64,000 nucleotides of DNA from Lithospermum erythrorhizon (taxonomy: Eukaryota; Streptophyta; Magnoliopsida; Boraginales; Boraginaceae), in contig JADFUC010001453.1 in the NCBI GenBank assembly GCA_019722365.1, forward strand, positions 930,001-994,000. Reading direction: 5' to 3'. Made by a program: the position numbers and the translations under genes. The notes beneath the pieces are model-generated. The model saw nothing but the letters and a program-made list of their open reading frames with translations, did no database searches and was not told where the DNA came from. This document shows positions 51,386-62,950 of this stretch, one piece after another (position 1 is the first letter of the stretch; the number at the start of each line of letters is the position of its first letter).

Positions 51386-52560
51386 CTGCAAGCATCTCTT
51401 AGGGAATGAATATCAATAAGTAGATTCTCAACCAGAATATATGGGGAAAATGTAAGAAAAAGAGAACAAACATAACATATATGCACTGGGAGCAATCTAG
51501 CATTTCATATTCTCGAGAGAACACTGTTAAACAGTATTCACCACCTATTGGATATCTTTGCAAATCACATAATATCTCATATGAACATTTATGTAAGGAA
51601 GAATCCCTCTCAAGAGTGGAGACACAAAAGATTTAAACTTGAAATAGCACAGAGTTGAACATTATATGTGATATGAAGGACTATATATTAATTAATAAAT
51701 CTCTACACAAAGTAAGATTAGTTCTTTTGATTTGAAACAGGAGTGGGTTAAGTGAGCTTAAATCACTCACCTCTATTCACCTAGATTCACAATCACTCAC
51801 CTCTATTCACCTACATTCACTATTCACTCATCTCTATTCACCTAGATTCACCCTGTTTATGCTCGAATTGTGGTATAGCAGGGTGAATAGTATTTCTAGT
51901 TATATTTCATCTTAGTTCATCTTGATTCACCTGGACAAATAAAATAATATCTAAACAACATTTTAAATTATTCACCTCAACTACCCTCACCTAAATTCAG
52001 CAAGATCCAATTGATCCATTAAGGAACAAAACAATATATTTTCATTTGAAAAACAAATACAACTTATTAAACTCATCCTTTTTCCATACAAATCATTGCA
52101 TATGATTATTCACATCAAATCCTGAGCACTGAAATTAACTATAAGCCATGGAAGTCATAAATAGCTATAAACCTCAGTAATAAGTCTCACCCTGATTTGT
52201 GTATCAACACCAAGAAGAACAAAAGTGATCTTCATTACTCATAAGATTTATCAAGTTAAGACTCTCAAATAATCATTCCTCAAAAGGATTCCAAAAACTA
52301 AAATGATGGATTTAACAGTTGATATATGAATCTTGAAAACGAAACCAACCAACATAAGTTGAGTGCATATAATTATATTAACATAAATTACATAATACGA
52401 AAATTAGCACTAGAACAAGTATCACAATTAGAGATCAATAAAAGTGAGATCCATGCATAATTTATAGATGAATGAATTTTGTGTAGAGTAATGATTAGAA
52501 TAGTTAAGATACCTTGAGATCCGATTAGAAGGGCGGACAAGAAGCAAGATGAGCTATGAG
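51386..52560 (-). other. 5' UTR intron and leader exon of RraA copy 1
   Basis: The minus strand shows a leader ending ATCTCAAG followed by a GTATCT donor at 52512, and a TTGCAG acceptor at 51386. The 1.1 kb intron thus ends four bases before the ATG. A GA-rich stretch (52566-52580) lies just upstream of the leader. Confidence 0.6.
51761..51852. repeat. Three tandem 30 bp units
   Basis: AATCACTCACCTCTATTCAC-type units at 51761-51790, 51791-51820 and 51821-51852 (last one diverged). They lie within the 5' UTR intron of RraA copy 1. Confidence 0.9.
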
Positions 52561-55519
52561 ACAACGGAAAGAGAGAGAGAATATTAAGTGTAAAGACACT
52601 TCCGGGAGTTTATGTTTATGCTGTTCTTTTTAACGTCCCTCAAAACAACGTAACATTCCGGGAATATTTAAACACGTGAAACATAAGTAGAGAACACGGC
52701 AGTTACATTCGTCGGTTTTGGCCTGGCCAAGGCGAATCTATTTAAATCGGTTGGCTTTAATGGGTTCCAATCCTATCGTCCATCGGTTCTGGTACAATTT
52801 CGGTTAAATTTTGGTTTTGAGACAATTTTGTAGCATATTGTCTTGAACTCAACATTAAGTCATTAAACTAGATTTAATCCATGTAATTTAAATGAACTCA
52901 TTTTAAGATTAATTATACAATCACACATACGCATTCAGCTCTGATACCACTCTTTTTACAAATCTTTGTATTCCTATATTATTAGTTTTTAGAAAGCTTT
53001 ATATATATTTTATTATTATACGATGATGAACAAAGTTAAATATAAATTACATGCTTAAAATATCTGGCATTACAAATATCTTCTGAATCTTGAAAAGGAT
53101 AATAAATGAAAATTGAAAAATTAGTTGGTTCAAGGCGAACCTAAATTAGTTGGTTCTCTCGGGCCTTGAACCTAAATCGGTCAGTTCGTCGGTTCAAAAT
53201 TTCGATTATTTTCAGTTCGGTTCCGGTCGGTTTCAGATTTTGTCCCCTAAACTATAGCGTAAAAAATAGGTTAATTCCTATTTTGCCCCCTAAACTATCG
53301 CGTAAGTTTTTTTATGTGATTCACGGTATAGAGTTTGTTTAGAGCGCAGTCTCTGGCTATCGTTTGGGGCCATGGTTTCCTAAACTATTGTTGTTTCGGG
53401 ATGGTCCCTCACCTCATTTTTTACCCAACCATGTAGCATTTCGTCTGAAATAAGCTATTTTGCCCCAACATTAACTAAAGTATAGGGTGCACATTTTATA
53501 TAATTAAAATAAAGCATAGCACTTTTCTTCTTAATAGTACACCCGCCCCTTCCCTTCCTTCCACGAACTTTCACTTAACCATCGCTTCCCCACCAGGCTT
53601 TCAACATCCGCGCCATGCCTTACGCGCCACCGCTTCCCTTTGGCCCCATGTAGCACTTTCTGCCATGTGACCGCTTGAGCTTGAAAGTCATGAAACTCAA
53701 AAAAATTTTTATACGAGCACATAGCATTATGTGCAATTAGTCATTCAAAACTCAACAGGCATCAACATAAACGGACAACAAACCCATTAAAATTTAAGAA
53801 AACTCCCATTTTGACAAAAGGAAACTTCCCCCCTCGACTTTAAATCTTTTTCAGTTAGTGATTCCAAATCCATCAAATCTTTCTTTTCTAATTCGCCAGC
53901 TCATCATGGAAACTTGTATCCCTTTGACAAGCGCCTTTGAAGCGACCATTAAAGATCAATTTTTATTCATAAAAATGATGGAATTATTTTTAAAAATTCA
54001 ATAATGATGCAAATGAAGACATTAAAGATTCAATTTGAAAATCAATAATGAATGCGGATAGAAGATATTAAAAATCACTTTTTTAATCAATAAAAGATGT
54101 GAAGATTATTAGAATCTAGTATGAATTTTGCTCGTGATAAAACACGGAAATTCATACATCGGATCCTGAAATAATGTATATTAATTTCCAAAACACATAA
54201 ATTGCAATATGAATAAAGAGAGTTCTTACATTGCGGCGGAAGATGAAATAAAACGACTCCCTCGAAGCCAACAAAGCCTGCGCCGAATGCCCCGCGAAAA
54301 GTCTCCAATTTTATCGACACCCAACTGATGTCTTCTAGATTGTACACACGAGGAGAGAATCTAATCACAGAAACTTGAACTTGCTAGAGTTGTGAGGAAC
54401 AAAAATTGGAAGGAAAAATCTCTTCCAAATTAGGGAGGCTGAAGGAGGGAGAGCGATGGGTTTTGATTTCGTGAAAATAGAAAAACCGCTTCTTTCTTTA
54501 AATACCAAATGCCTAATTCCACCGTTAAACGCTTCGTTAAGAAATCGGTTTAACTTTCGTTAACTTAATTAGGCAGTTATGGCTCCTAATACAATAACGA
54601 GTCACTTAGTTCCCATTTTAATTAACCCAGCGAGTCAATTAAAGTGCTAACAGTCACTATCGAATAACATATCAAGTTATTCATCAATTTCCAATTACTT
54701 AATTGATTAAACTTACCAAGTTTAACCTGTTAGAGGTGTGTGCATAGTTTAGCAACATTTTGCGAGGCAATTCGGTTTATCATAGGTGGACAAATAAAAA
54801 ATGTAGGTGAGCTCGGTTTAACATTTTTGTTAATGAAAAGGTTGAATGATCTAACAAAATCACTTACTCCGTATTATAGTTCTTATTACTAATTTTTTCT
54901 TATGTTTTTGAAAAATTATATAGTAATTAAATTGTTAAAGGAACACTTATTTTTTAAATTATGGATTCGTCCCAAACAGCTATGATTGGACTGTAGTAGT
55001 AATTAGTCCATCATGCTAGTCCATCCCCATGATGGACTGGACCGTCTATATCCGTCTATTTCGATGGTATATATATCGTAGAATTAATGTTGTTTATGTT
55101 GGGCGCTGTGTATGGGAGTATTCTGAGATATGCGAGGCATCTGGGATAATCTCGCGTTGGTGATGGGTAGATGCGAGGCCTGCGTTTAGCGATATCAACG
55201 TATAAATTAATGTTGTCATTATATTCCCATATCAAGAAGAATTAATGTCTCCTTAAAAAGAGTAATGTTTTGGAATTTTTTCATTCCTTGGAAATCCATT
55301 TAATGATACTTTTACTGAAAGGGATATTTCTGACATCTAAAGAGGAAATGATCAAGAGAAACATAAATATTTTGATTTTTCTAACATCTAAAAAGGAAAT
55401 GATCAAGAGAAACATAAATATTTTTAGAGCCCAACTTAATAAAGAACAAAGTTCAATTTTCAATTTTAGCAATCCTGCAAACTTATAAGCAAGAAAAGTA
55501 TAATTACTTAAACACACAA
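52561..55519. other. Spacer between the RraA copies, repeat-rich
   Basis: No gene recognised. 53230-53420 repeats CCCCCTAAACTAT-GCGTAA and related words, typical of plant MITE-like or retroelement debris. In minus orientation 54520-54220 has a TATA-like TATTTAAAG, then a pyrimidine-rich leader, then an open frame without a recognised domain; it may be a retroelement leader. 55326-55425 is a tandem duplication. Confidence 0.45.
55326..55428 (+). repeat. Tandem 51 bp duplication
   Basis: TTTCTGACATCTAAAGAGG... at 55327 is repeated at 55378 as TTTCTAACATCTAAAAAGG..., sharing the block GAAATGATCAAGAGAAACAT and the following AAATATTTT. Confidence 0.92.
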
Positions 55520-56020
55520 TTATATAGACAACTCCATTTTTGAAACAAGAATCCCATCACTATCTGCATAAAGCCACTCTCCATCACAGATTCTTGACCC
55601 ACCAATTGTTACAGGAACCCTTGTATCTCCATACCCTCTCTTATTAGCCTTCATTGGGTGGGATGCTAAAGCTCTCACACCAACATCACAACTATTAATC
55701 TCATCAATATCTCTTATACATCCATTCACTACAATGCCTGCCCATCCATTGTTCTGAGCCTGAACCACCGTGTTGCCTCCCAAAATCGCGCACTTTAGAC
55801 TACCGCCACCATCAACAACCAATACCCGCCCGTCCCCTTTCTCTTCCAGAAGTGCTCGGACCAAAACGTTGTCTTCGAATACTTTTAGAGTTACAATAGG
55901 ACCAGAGAATGTGCGTCGGCCTCCATATATCTGGAAAATCGGTTCAAGCACTCGTAGCTCGCCGACCTCAATCAACTGTTTGTTGGCATCACAAACTTCT
56001 GCAGTTGTAACTAAAGCCAT
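55520..56020 (-). CDS. RraA-like protein / putative HMG aldolase, copy 2
   Basis: A 166-residue paralogue of copy 1 with the same length, start (MALVTTAEVCDAN) and end (ILVSKMELSI). Both keep FSGP-VTLKVFEDNVLVR, VLVVDGG-SL-CAILGG, and NNGWAGIVVNGC-RD-DEI, and differ mainly by scattered substitutions, so both look under selection. The coding region is one exon. A minus-strand leader ending CACCTAAG before a GTAATC donor at 56818 suggests a 5' UTR intron like that of copy 1, with an acceptor about ten bases before the ATG. The shared exon layout and orientation point to tandem duplication. Confidence 0.9.
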   Translation of the reverse strand: MALVTTAEVCDANKQLIEVGELRVLEPIFQIYGGRRTFSGPIVTLKVFEDNVLVRALLEEKGDGRVLVVDGGGSLKCAILGGNTVVQAQNNGWAGIVVNGCIRDIDEINSCDVGVRALASHPMKANKRGYGDTRVPVTIGGSRICDGEWLYADSDGILVSKMELSI

Positions 56021-56029
56021 TTATGTACC

Positions 56030-58183
56030 TTCATATGAAAAGAGAATGCACATCTTGTTAGAAATTTTTAAAGATACCAATACTATAAAGAATCAATTCA
56101 TTTATAACAATGTTGGAATGTCTATGTCGAAAATTTTAAGGAGATACAAGTAATAATAAAATAGCAATTCTTGGAGCACATCAAGAATCAATTCATTTGT
56201 TCAATAAATAAAATCTTTCACTCCTACTTTCTTTAAGATCATGGGATACCACAAATAATATGTTAGGGATCTCACATATCCAACATAATAAACATACAAA
56301 TGTGAAATGATATACATTTTCTACTCCAAAAAAATAAGTATAATAAAATTTAATAATGGCAGTTGAATTGTACTTCCAAGATCATCTATTCGTATGTACG
56401 TGACTCATTCTATATATCTGTTTTGATTAATTAATTGAACACCATGGTTTATGCACAAGTATTATGTGAACACATGATTTACAAAGATATTCAACACGCA
56501 CATAGAATGTCACAAAAGGGTGCATGATCCTCATCGATATTTAGAATTTACTCGATCATAGAAGAAAAATTAGAAAGTATAATTCTCGTTTAATTAGTAT
56601 AACTTCTCATATCTTTAAACAGACGGAACAATAATATCTTTGGCTATGTTTAGAAACTAGTTGATTAATGGAATTATGTGACATCTTAGGTTTGCAATTC
56701 AGAGTGGAACCAAAAATACTTCATATAGAAGTCTCACATTCAAATCAAACAACAAACAATATTAAGATGGTAAATTTGTAGATACACAAATTCTATAAAT
56801 ATTGGGAAGAATGATTACCTTAGGTGAAGATAAGCTTGGTATGACTTAGAATTATGATCATAGATCGAAGACTAGACATGGGTGTGAATAAATAAGGAGA
56901 GAGTCCAAGTACAAGTCAAAAAAGCATGTGTATTATTTATTGCCGGTGGGCTAATAGACAAAGTCACACAGTTATGAAATAGTAATATTGTGTAGTCTAA
57001 AATAGACAGCACTATTGAAAAGTGGTGTCTATGATATAATCAATATTATACTTATTTCTCTTTAAGGACATATACAAGACTACAACTGAGAAACTTCAAA
57101 AATGGATCAAAAGTGAAGATTCCATGTAACTGCTCAACTAATTAGAATATTACAGGACAATTGTTTTGAGACGTTATTACTAAGAAGGATGTTAAACTGG
57201 TTCCAAGTAGTTGCTTGTGGACTCCCACAGATAAAAGCGTACTTTTTGAGATAAGTTGGCTAATTCGAACTTTATACTTTATTATCTCCAAACAAGAAAG
57301 TGTGGAAATGATCATATACCTTATTTCGTGTACTTATTATATCATTATTATGATTGATTGCATAATATGTATGCAACATCATTAAAGATTATCATCTTGT
57401 GACAATTTCAAACATCTCTAGAAAATTTGTTATTTATCAAGGTCGGACGCGGGATTAAAAAGGTAGGCATTAGAGATGCAATTGCTAAAGTTTAATTTAT
57501 CCTTTTGTAAATATAATTAGAATGCAATTGCTAAAGTTTAATTTATCCTTTTGTAAGTACATATCTGAGAAGTCGGTCCTGACATTTCGAGTCTAAAGCG
57601 AAATTAAAAAATGGGCCCCTAATATAATCAATAAATTTGTATTTGGTTGTTCACTACCTACTTGAACCGTCGTAGTGATTGAGAAAAATTTATAAATAGC
57701 TCCTTTTTGCGATTCAACTAGTTCGTCTATCCTCTTTCTCTATTTTCTTTTTTCACTTCTAGATAAATGTTTCAGAGATGATATCTTATAAAATAAACAA
57801 ATAACTAAATAAAAAAATAACAAAATAAATAATAAAAAATATAAAATTGTACAATTAAAAAAGTAGAATTTATAATAAAATAATTTACACAATAATCAAA
57901 TTAAAGGAAAAGTATCACCTGATCCTAACTTATAGAAAATTGGATGACAATAGCCATCAGCCCATAGTGTCAATTAAAATATAATAATTGATTATTGATA
58001 TTTTAATTTCAACTTTACTGCTTTTCCAAATTTCAATTTGCATATGCATATATAGTGTTCAACTCTTTTCTATTTTCTAATCTATACTCTCTATAATGCT
58101 CAATTTCAACGGAAATAAGCAATACATTGAATGAAGTTTAATGTCCAACTCCAATAGAAAGAAAAATGACAAAACATTGAATT
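56030..58183. other. 5' UTR intron of RraA copy 2, then AT-rich spacer
   Basis: 56030-56818 is the likely leader intron of the minus-strand RraA copy 2; its promoter lies beyond 56820. 57476-57510 and 57522-57556 are identical 35-base direct repeats. 57780-57910 is extremely A-rich. No gene seen. Confidence 0.5.
57476..57556 (+). repeat. Perfect 35 bp direct repeat
   Basis: The block starting ATGCAATTGCTAAAGTTTAA and ending CCTTTTGTAA occurs twice, 46 bases apart, with no mismatch. Confidence 0.95.
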
Positions 58184-58639
58184 TGTTATGGAATAATAGA
58201 TGTCTTGACTTGTCAACGAGTAAATCTCTGTTTAGTGAGGCAACGTTTTATTAAGGTTTAATGAAGCAGCGTTTTATGCTTATATTCTGAGATATGCACT
58301 CTTTTTTCCTTCCCTTTGAGATTTTGTCCCAAGCGGATTTTAGTAAGGTTTTACTTGAGACAAATTTTTGTTGATTAGGCTTGTCCGAGGAAGTGTTATG
58401 AAATAATGGTGTCTTGACTTGTCAACCAAGTCGTCTTGTTTAGTAAGAAAAAGATAGTTTGATTAAGAAGAAAGTAGGCTACTTGTTTATCAAGTTATAT
58501 CATATGTATTGTATCTTGAAGCCTATAAATAGACACCCTTGTAATGTATTGAATATCAAACAATAAAATTCCATTACCATAAACTTTCTGCTTTATTCTC
58601 TACGTCTATTTCACGTTGTTTATAGTTATATTCGCAACA
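58184..58639 (+). mobile_element. Internally deleted copia-type element (LTR - short interior - LTR)
   Basis: TGTTATGGAATAATAG.TGTCTTGACTTGTCAAC at 58184 is repeated at 58394 as TGTTATGAAATAATGG.... The second copy is a full LTR of about 246 bp with a TATA box (CCTATAAATAG, 58522) and ends CAACA. Just before it, 58225-58393 reads like the 3' interior of a copia element: TGAGATATGCACTCTTTTTTCCTTC...TTTTGTCCCAAG...TTTAGTAAGG and a short GAGGAAG purine run next to the LTR. The left LTR keeps only about its first 40 bases. Flanks GAATT and AAATT may be a target duplication with one change. Confidence 0.7.
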
Positions 58640-60281
58640 AAATTGAATAATAATAAAAAGAATGAAATAAATTAAGGATTGATTGAATACATTTGTCGTG
58701 GACATTTAGATTAGTTAGGCTATTGGATTGATTTAAGTGGATTATTTCTTTCGTTTTAATTAGCTGTTAATTTCTTGAGATGTTGGGGCTTGTAAAGCTT
58801 TAGGCCAAAGCAGAAATATAATATGGGTAATAAGAAAACTTTAAAAATATGAGCCTCCTAGGAAGGGGACCTGGGCCGTTGCCACTGGCTAGGCCCAAGG
58901 CCTAAGGCAAAGCCTATATATATATGATATGTGTTTGATTTTGTAAAATAGCATTATTCATTTGATTATTTTGGTCACATGTTTCTGCTAATATTATCCT
59001 GATGCAGTATTTATGTATACACTTGCAACAACTTGCTTCTCATACAATCACCATCACTGAATTGACGGATCGGAGCATCATAAAAAACAGAACCTTCCAA
59101 TTTGGTTTTATTTCATCACCACCACCTTACCCATATACGTTGGGTTTTATTTGTATTATTTTTGGACTTGTTGATACCTTGATTGTGATCAATTTGATAG
59201 GAGATTCTTATCCCCTCCCCCCTCTCTTTTATGCGCTGTACTAAACGGACATTGTGCCCTGGATAATCTAGGGGTACTTTTCATTCTTACACAAACCACA
59301 AGCATCTGGAAGAAGTGAGGTGAATGGTAATTATCAAGCCAACTTTTTACATGATTTCGCCTACTTCACAGAGGTAGGATGCTTATCAATTTACAAATAT
59401 AAATAAAGAATAATTCTCATGATTTTAAATATTGTAACATCAAGTGTCGTATAATATGATTAGTATGTAAACTTGAGAAGTTAGATTCGATTCGGAAGCT
59501 TGATTCATTTCAGTATAAAATTTCGGGAAATGAAATATAGTAACCCTTAATTTCCGTATTAAATCAATAGAACCGGACGGTTAAATTATTTGACTTCGGT
59601 TCCACTATTTTGTCATTAAATATATGGACCAAGGTTCATTAGTCTCCCCCAGCCCCCCGTTTGATCCCCTTATTTGATTCAATAAGGCCCAAAGCCAATT
59701 CTCACCTATTTACCTCCTCCCCCAAATCAGATCATCCTCCCCAGTCCCCAGACCCCAAATATATTCTCACCCTCAAATCAATTTTCACTTTGAGAATCTC
59801 ACCTTCAAATGGATTTCAATTATGTTTTGATTTTGAAATTTTAATTTGATGTTTTTTTTAGTTTAATTGTTTCAATTTGTTGTCTTTTTAGTTTAATTGT
59901 TGGTTAATTTTGGCATCGGATCGAACTTTTCGAACCGTTCGAGCCGAATATTTTTGTAAAAATTGATCTCGAATTCGAGCCGAATATCAAAAATTAATAT
60001 TTGACCGAACCGAACCGAATCTCAAGTCTGGAATTGAGCGAGCCGAATTCAAACCTTTGAATATTCGGTCGTATTCGACTCGTTTACTGACCTATACATG
60101 ATCCAATCTCATGCAAATACAAGCCTTTAGATGTATTATCACCAAATAATTACAGAAGAAGAGCAAAACCAAAATATTGAACAAAGATGACTTCATTTTC
60201 ATAATAGAGGCAGTCTTATTTCCCTCAAGTAAAATTACAAATAATTAAGAGATTTCAACACATAATTGGTACATAGGTAGC
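58640..60281. other. Spacer before SCL23, repeat debris
   Basis: No gene. 59910-60080 is dense in GAACCG, GAGCCGAATA and TTCGA words, a dispersed-repeat type also seen at 63800-64000. The SCL23 3' UTR lies at about 60100-60281 (minus). Confidence 0.5.
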
Positions 60282-61592
60282 TCAATCCAAAGGTGTCCAT
60301 GCAGAGGCAGTCAACAAAGACAAATCCTTCCACCCCAACTTCAAGCAACCATTCTCCTCCTCCACCAAAGTGTACCCTCTAAACGGGAACATCCCAAGCA
60401 ACAACCCCGCCTGAGTGGCGGCCGGGCTACCCGATAGAGACACGGGTCGAAACCCGATCCTTCTCAACTCATCCCCCCACCTCTCCACCTTAACCTCCCC
60501 AGTCCTCTTAGGCCCACCTACAGCCACAATGTTCCTAATCTCACAACCAAACACTTGCTGCTCCACCATATGCCTCTCTACACTCTCCTCACTCAACCCA
60601 TCCCCTAACGCATCAAACAAAGCCGAATAATAATGCAACGCCTCCACAAACCGGCCTAAAAAACTCCCCTCGTGACTCAAGTCCTGTTCGACGACTGTGA
60701 TCAATTTAGGCCTCAAGGTAGTCAACAATCTCAACGTCCCCAAATCACTCGCGGTCACATCGTACAAACAATGATGCATCCAGTGCACCACCACAGTCTC
60801 ACCATTCACCTTCACACCCAACTCCCCCAAATCCTTCACATTCCCTATTTTACCCTCCACGGGGTGAAACTCGAAGGGCAACCCGAGGGAACTCGCAAAC
60901 TCCCCGAGTCTACGCCCCGTGGACTCCAACAGCTCAATCGACGGTCCCAATCCCGTGATCTTCAAACCCTTCACTTTCCTCGACCTCGAGGCCAATATAT
61001 TAAACAACCCCGGCCATTGCAGCCCCTGCATAATATCCAAATCAATAACATGAATATAATCCACTCCCTCCAACGCCTCGTAAATCGCTTGATTCGCGGT
61101 AAAATGCGAGAATTTAATCGATGGGCTTATCGAATTATACCCTTGTAGTGCATTAAAGAATTTCAGGGACTGATTTGCAATAATCGATTTATGCATAACA
61201 CTAACTGCAGGAGAATAAATTCCGAGGTACGAGGTGATCACACGAGCCGACAAAGCTTCGGCGAAATAAGCAGCGACACGTTCCGCAGGTGACCCAAAAG
61301 GGGACGATAATTGTCCAATTTCAGGCAATAAATTTGTGGCATCTTCTAGATTATCCATTGCGACCCACTCTGCACATTGGAGTAATAATCCTAGGAGGTG
61401 TAATCCAGCTGCTGATTCATCAATTGATGTTACTACATCTCCATCGTGATGAGTTGATGATGAGTCGTCTTCTTTGTCTTCATGGGGAGAATTGTTGGTG
61501 TGGTGGTGACGTGGGCGTTTTGAAGGGGAGGGGTCTTCGGAGGTGGGGTGGTGGTGGTGGTGGACGGTGGCGTTCATGGAGAAAGTGGACAT
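60282..61592 (-). CDS. SCL23: GRAS transcription factor, SCARECROW-like 23 type
   Basis: An intronless gene of 436 residues from the ATG at 61592. The variable N-terminus is short (about 60 residues) and His-, Ser- and Asp-rich with a KRPRH basic patch, unlike the long Gln-rich arm of SCARECROW, which favours the SCL23 subgroup. The GRAS domain is complete: LHR1 ([20 protein letters not shown]), the VHIID region as [18 protein letters not shown] (from residue 180), LHR2, a PFYRE-like region ([14 protein letters not shown]...[30 protein letters not shown]) and the SAW end SAWTPLD. In Arabidopsis SCL23 acts with SCR and binds SHR in root and bundle-sheath endodermis patterning. Its leader contains a repeat that copies the start codon (see next entry). 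Confidence 0.93.
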   Translation of the reverse strand: MSTFSMNATVHHHHHPTSEDPSPSKRPRHHHTNNSPHEDKEDDSSSTHHDGDVVTSIDESAAGLHLLGLLLQCAEWVAMDNLEDATNLLPEIGQLSSPFGSPAERVAAYFAEALSARVITSYLGIYSPAVSVMHKSIIANQSLKFFNALQGYNSISPSIKFSHFTANQAIYEALEGVDYIHVIDLDIMQGLQWPGLFNILASRSRKVKGLKITGLGPSIELLESTGRRLGEFASSLGLPFEFHPVEGKIGNVKDLGELGVKVNGETVVVHWMHHCLYDVTASDLGTLRLLTTLRPKLITVVEQDLSHEGSFLGRFVEALHYYSALFDALGDGLSEESVERHMVEQQVFGCEIRNIVAVGGPKRTGEVKVERWGDELRRIGFRPVSLSGSPAATQAGLLLGMFPFRGYTLVEEENGCLKLGWKDLSLLTASAWTPLD

Positions 61593-61735
61593 CAATTTTG
61601 GGACAGTTAAGTGGAGTTTATGAGAAAGTGGACATCAATTTGGGAAAATAAGAGTTTATGAGAAAGTGGACATCATTTTGGGACAATTGGAGTTTATGAG
61701 AAAGTGGACATCGTTTTGGGACAATTGAGTTTAGT
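61586..61735 (-). repeat. Tandem array copying the SCL23 start region, with three mini-uORFs
   Basis: In minus orientation, units of 38, 38 and 43 bases precede and include the start codon. Each contains (A)n-GATGTCCACTTTCTC. In the gene copy this is ATG TCC ACT TTC TCC ATG and reading continues. In each of the three upstream copies it is ATG TCC ACT TTC TCA TAA, a five-codon upstream frame MSTFS ending in a stop (61711-61694, 61673-61656, 61635-61618). Spacers share AAACTC-AATTGTCCCAAAA. Confidence 0.93.
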
Positions 61736-62830
61736 ATGGGAAAAAGGAAGAAGTGATGAATGAATGAAAGTGAGAATCCAAAGAAGGGAAGGTGTATAAG
61801 AGAAAGGTGTCAAGAGAAAGCTGACAAAAACATACCCAAATCTATTCATGGAAATAATAATGAATAAAAGGGTGTCAGAAAGGATTTTTGCAGGATATTG
61901 ATTACTGTGAATCTGTGATGGATACTGTTGTATTAATTTATTTCACTGAATTATTTTTATTTAGTTCACTATAAAATATTATTTAGTTTTAAATTCTAAA
62001 TATTTAGGATTAAAACAAATTAAACATCCATTTAAGACGGAAGTAGTAATTAATTAAAAAATGTATGGTGTAAAATAAATTATAAATGAAAAAATAATGA
62101 TAGAAATTGTTGAGGGGATTGAAAAAAAAAAGGTGGAAATGGTGGGGATGGGTCATGGATGGCTTTTTGGATGTATCGACGAGAATGAAGACATAGGACT
62201 AATAGGAGTGAAAGAGAGGGGTTGCTTGTTTGCACTGTCAACTGTATACATGGAAAGTAGAACAGCTTTGTTATTCCTCATTATTGTGTCTTTATGTGCT
62301 AGGTTATGTTCATCTTCACTTTCTTTAATTTCACTCCTTTCTTTCTTATTGTTTTTCCTTTTTAATATCAATTTTTAACATTAAACATTTTGAATTCGAT
62401 TTAATAATTACGAATAATATTTGAGGTAAGCAGACTAATCTTAATGGTTTCTTACAACTTTTCTAATTTATTTGATCTTATAAGAATCATGACTTTATGT
62501 ATCAATCTTATATTTAGTAAATTAAGAGATAAGAAATAATTAGTAAACTAGTCATCAATGAGAAGGAACTAGGGAAGCGTGTCGCGTGGGAGAGCAGTAA
62601 TCCTCTTAAATTTGTATTATTATTATGTTTGTGTAATATAAATTATTTAATCTTTCTTATATAATATTTCTGATTTTCCTATTGCTAGTTATGTACCATT
62701 AAGTCGAGGCATTAGAAGTAAAAAAGCTTTTGACCTTTTGTAAGTTTATATCAAGTTCTTGATACAGATATAGATTATGACTCATGAAATATAGAGATTC
62801 ATCCTTCAGGCACAACACATATATATGCAA
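61736..62830. other. SCL23 upstream region, no gene seen
   Basis: The open frame at 62097-62378 (+) has no recognisable domain and starts in AT-rich sequence, so it is not called. The SCL23 promoter should lie here, on the minus strand. Confidence 0.5.
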
Positions 62831-62831
62831 A

Positions 62832-62950
62832 GGAGTTGGTCTAGTGAAATTAGAAAATGATATAATAGTCTGACAATTTAAAAGTTGTAGGTTTGATTTT
62901 CGCTAATATATATTTTGGGAGGAAATCTGTAAACTGTAAGTGTTGAAAAG
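62832..62950 (+). mobile_element. tRNA-derived SINE fragment
   Basis: AGTTGGTCTAGTG (A box) followed about 45 bases later by GTAGGTTTGATTTTCGC (B box, one change from GGTTCGATT.TC) is the RNA polymerase III promoter layout of plant tRNA-derived SINEs. The downstream TTTTGGGAGGAAATCTGTAAACTGTAAGTG is the SINE body. Its end was not found. Confidence 0.6.

Noticed and set aside
51382..51495. Extension of RraA copy 1 by 38 codons
   Set aside because: It crosses a TTGCAG acceptor; the shorter start matches copy 2 and the family length.
54087..54368. 93-codon minus open frame near a TATA-like site
   Set aside because: No domain; upstream sequence resembles a retroelement leader more than a gene.
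60672..61148. 158-codon plus-strand open frame inside SCL23
   Set aside because: It is antisense to the conserved GRAS domain and its Gln/His-rich content is the mirror of that coding sequence.
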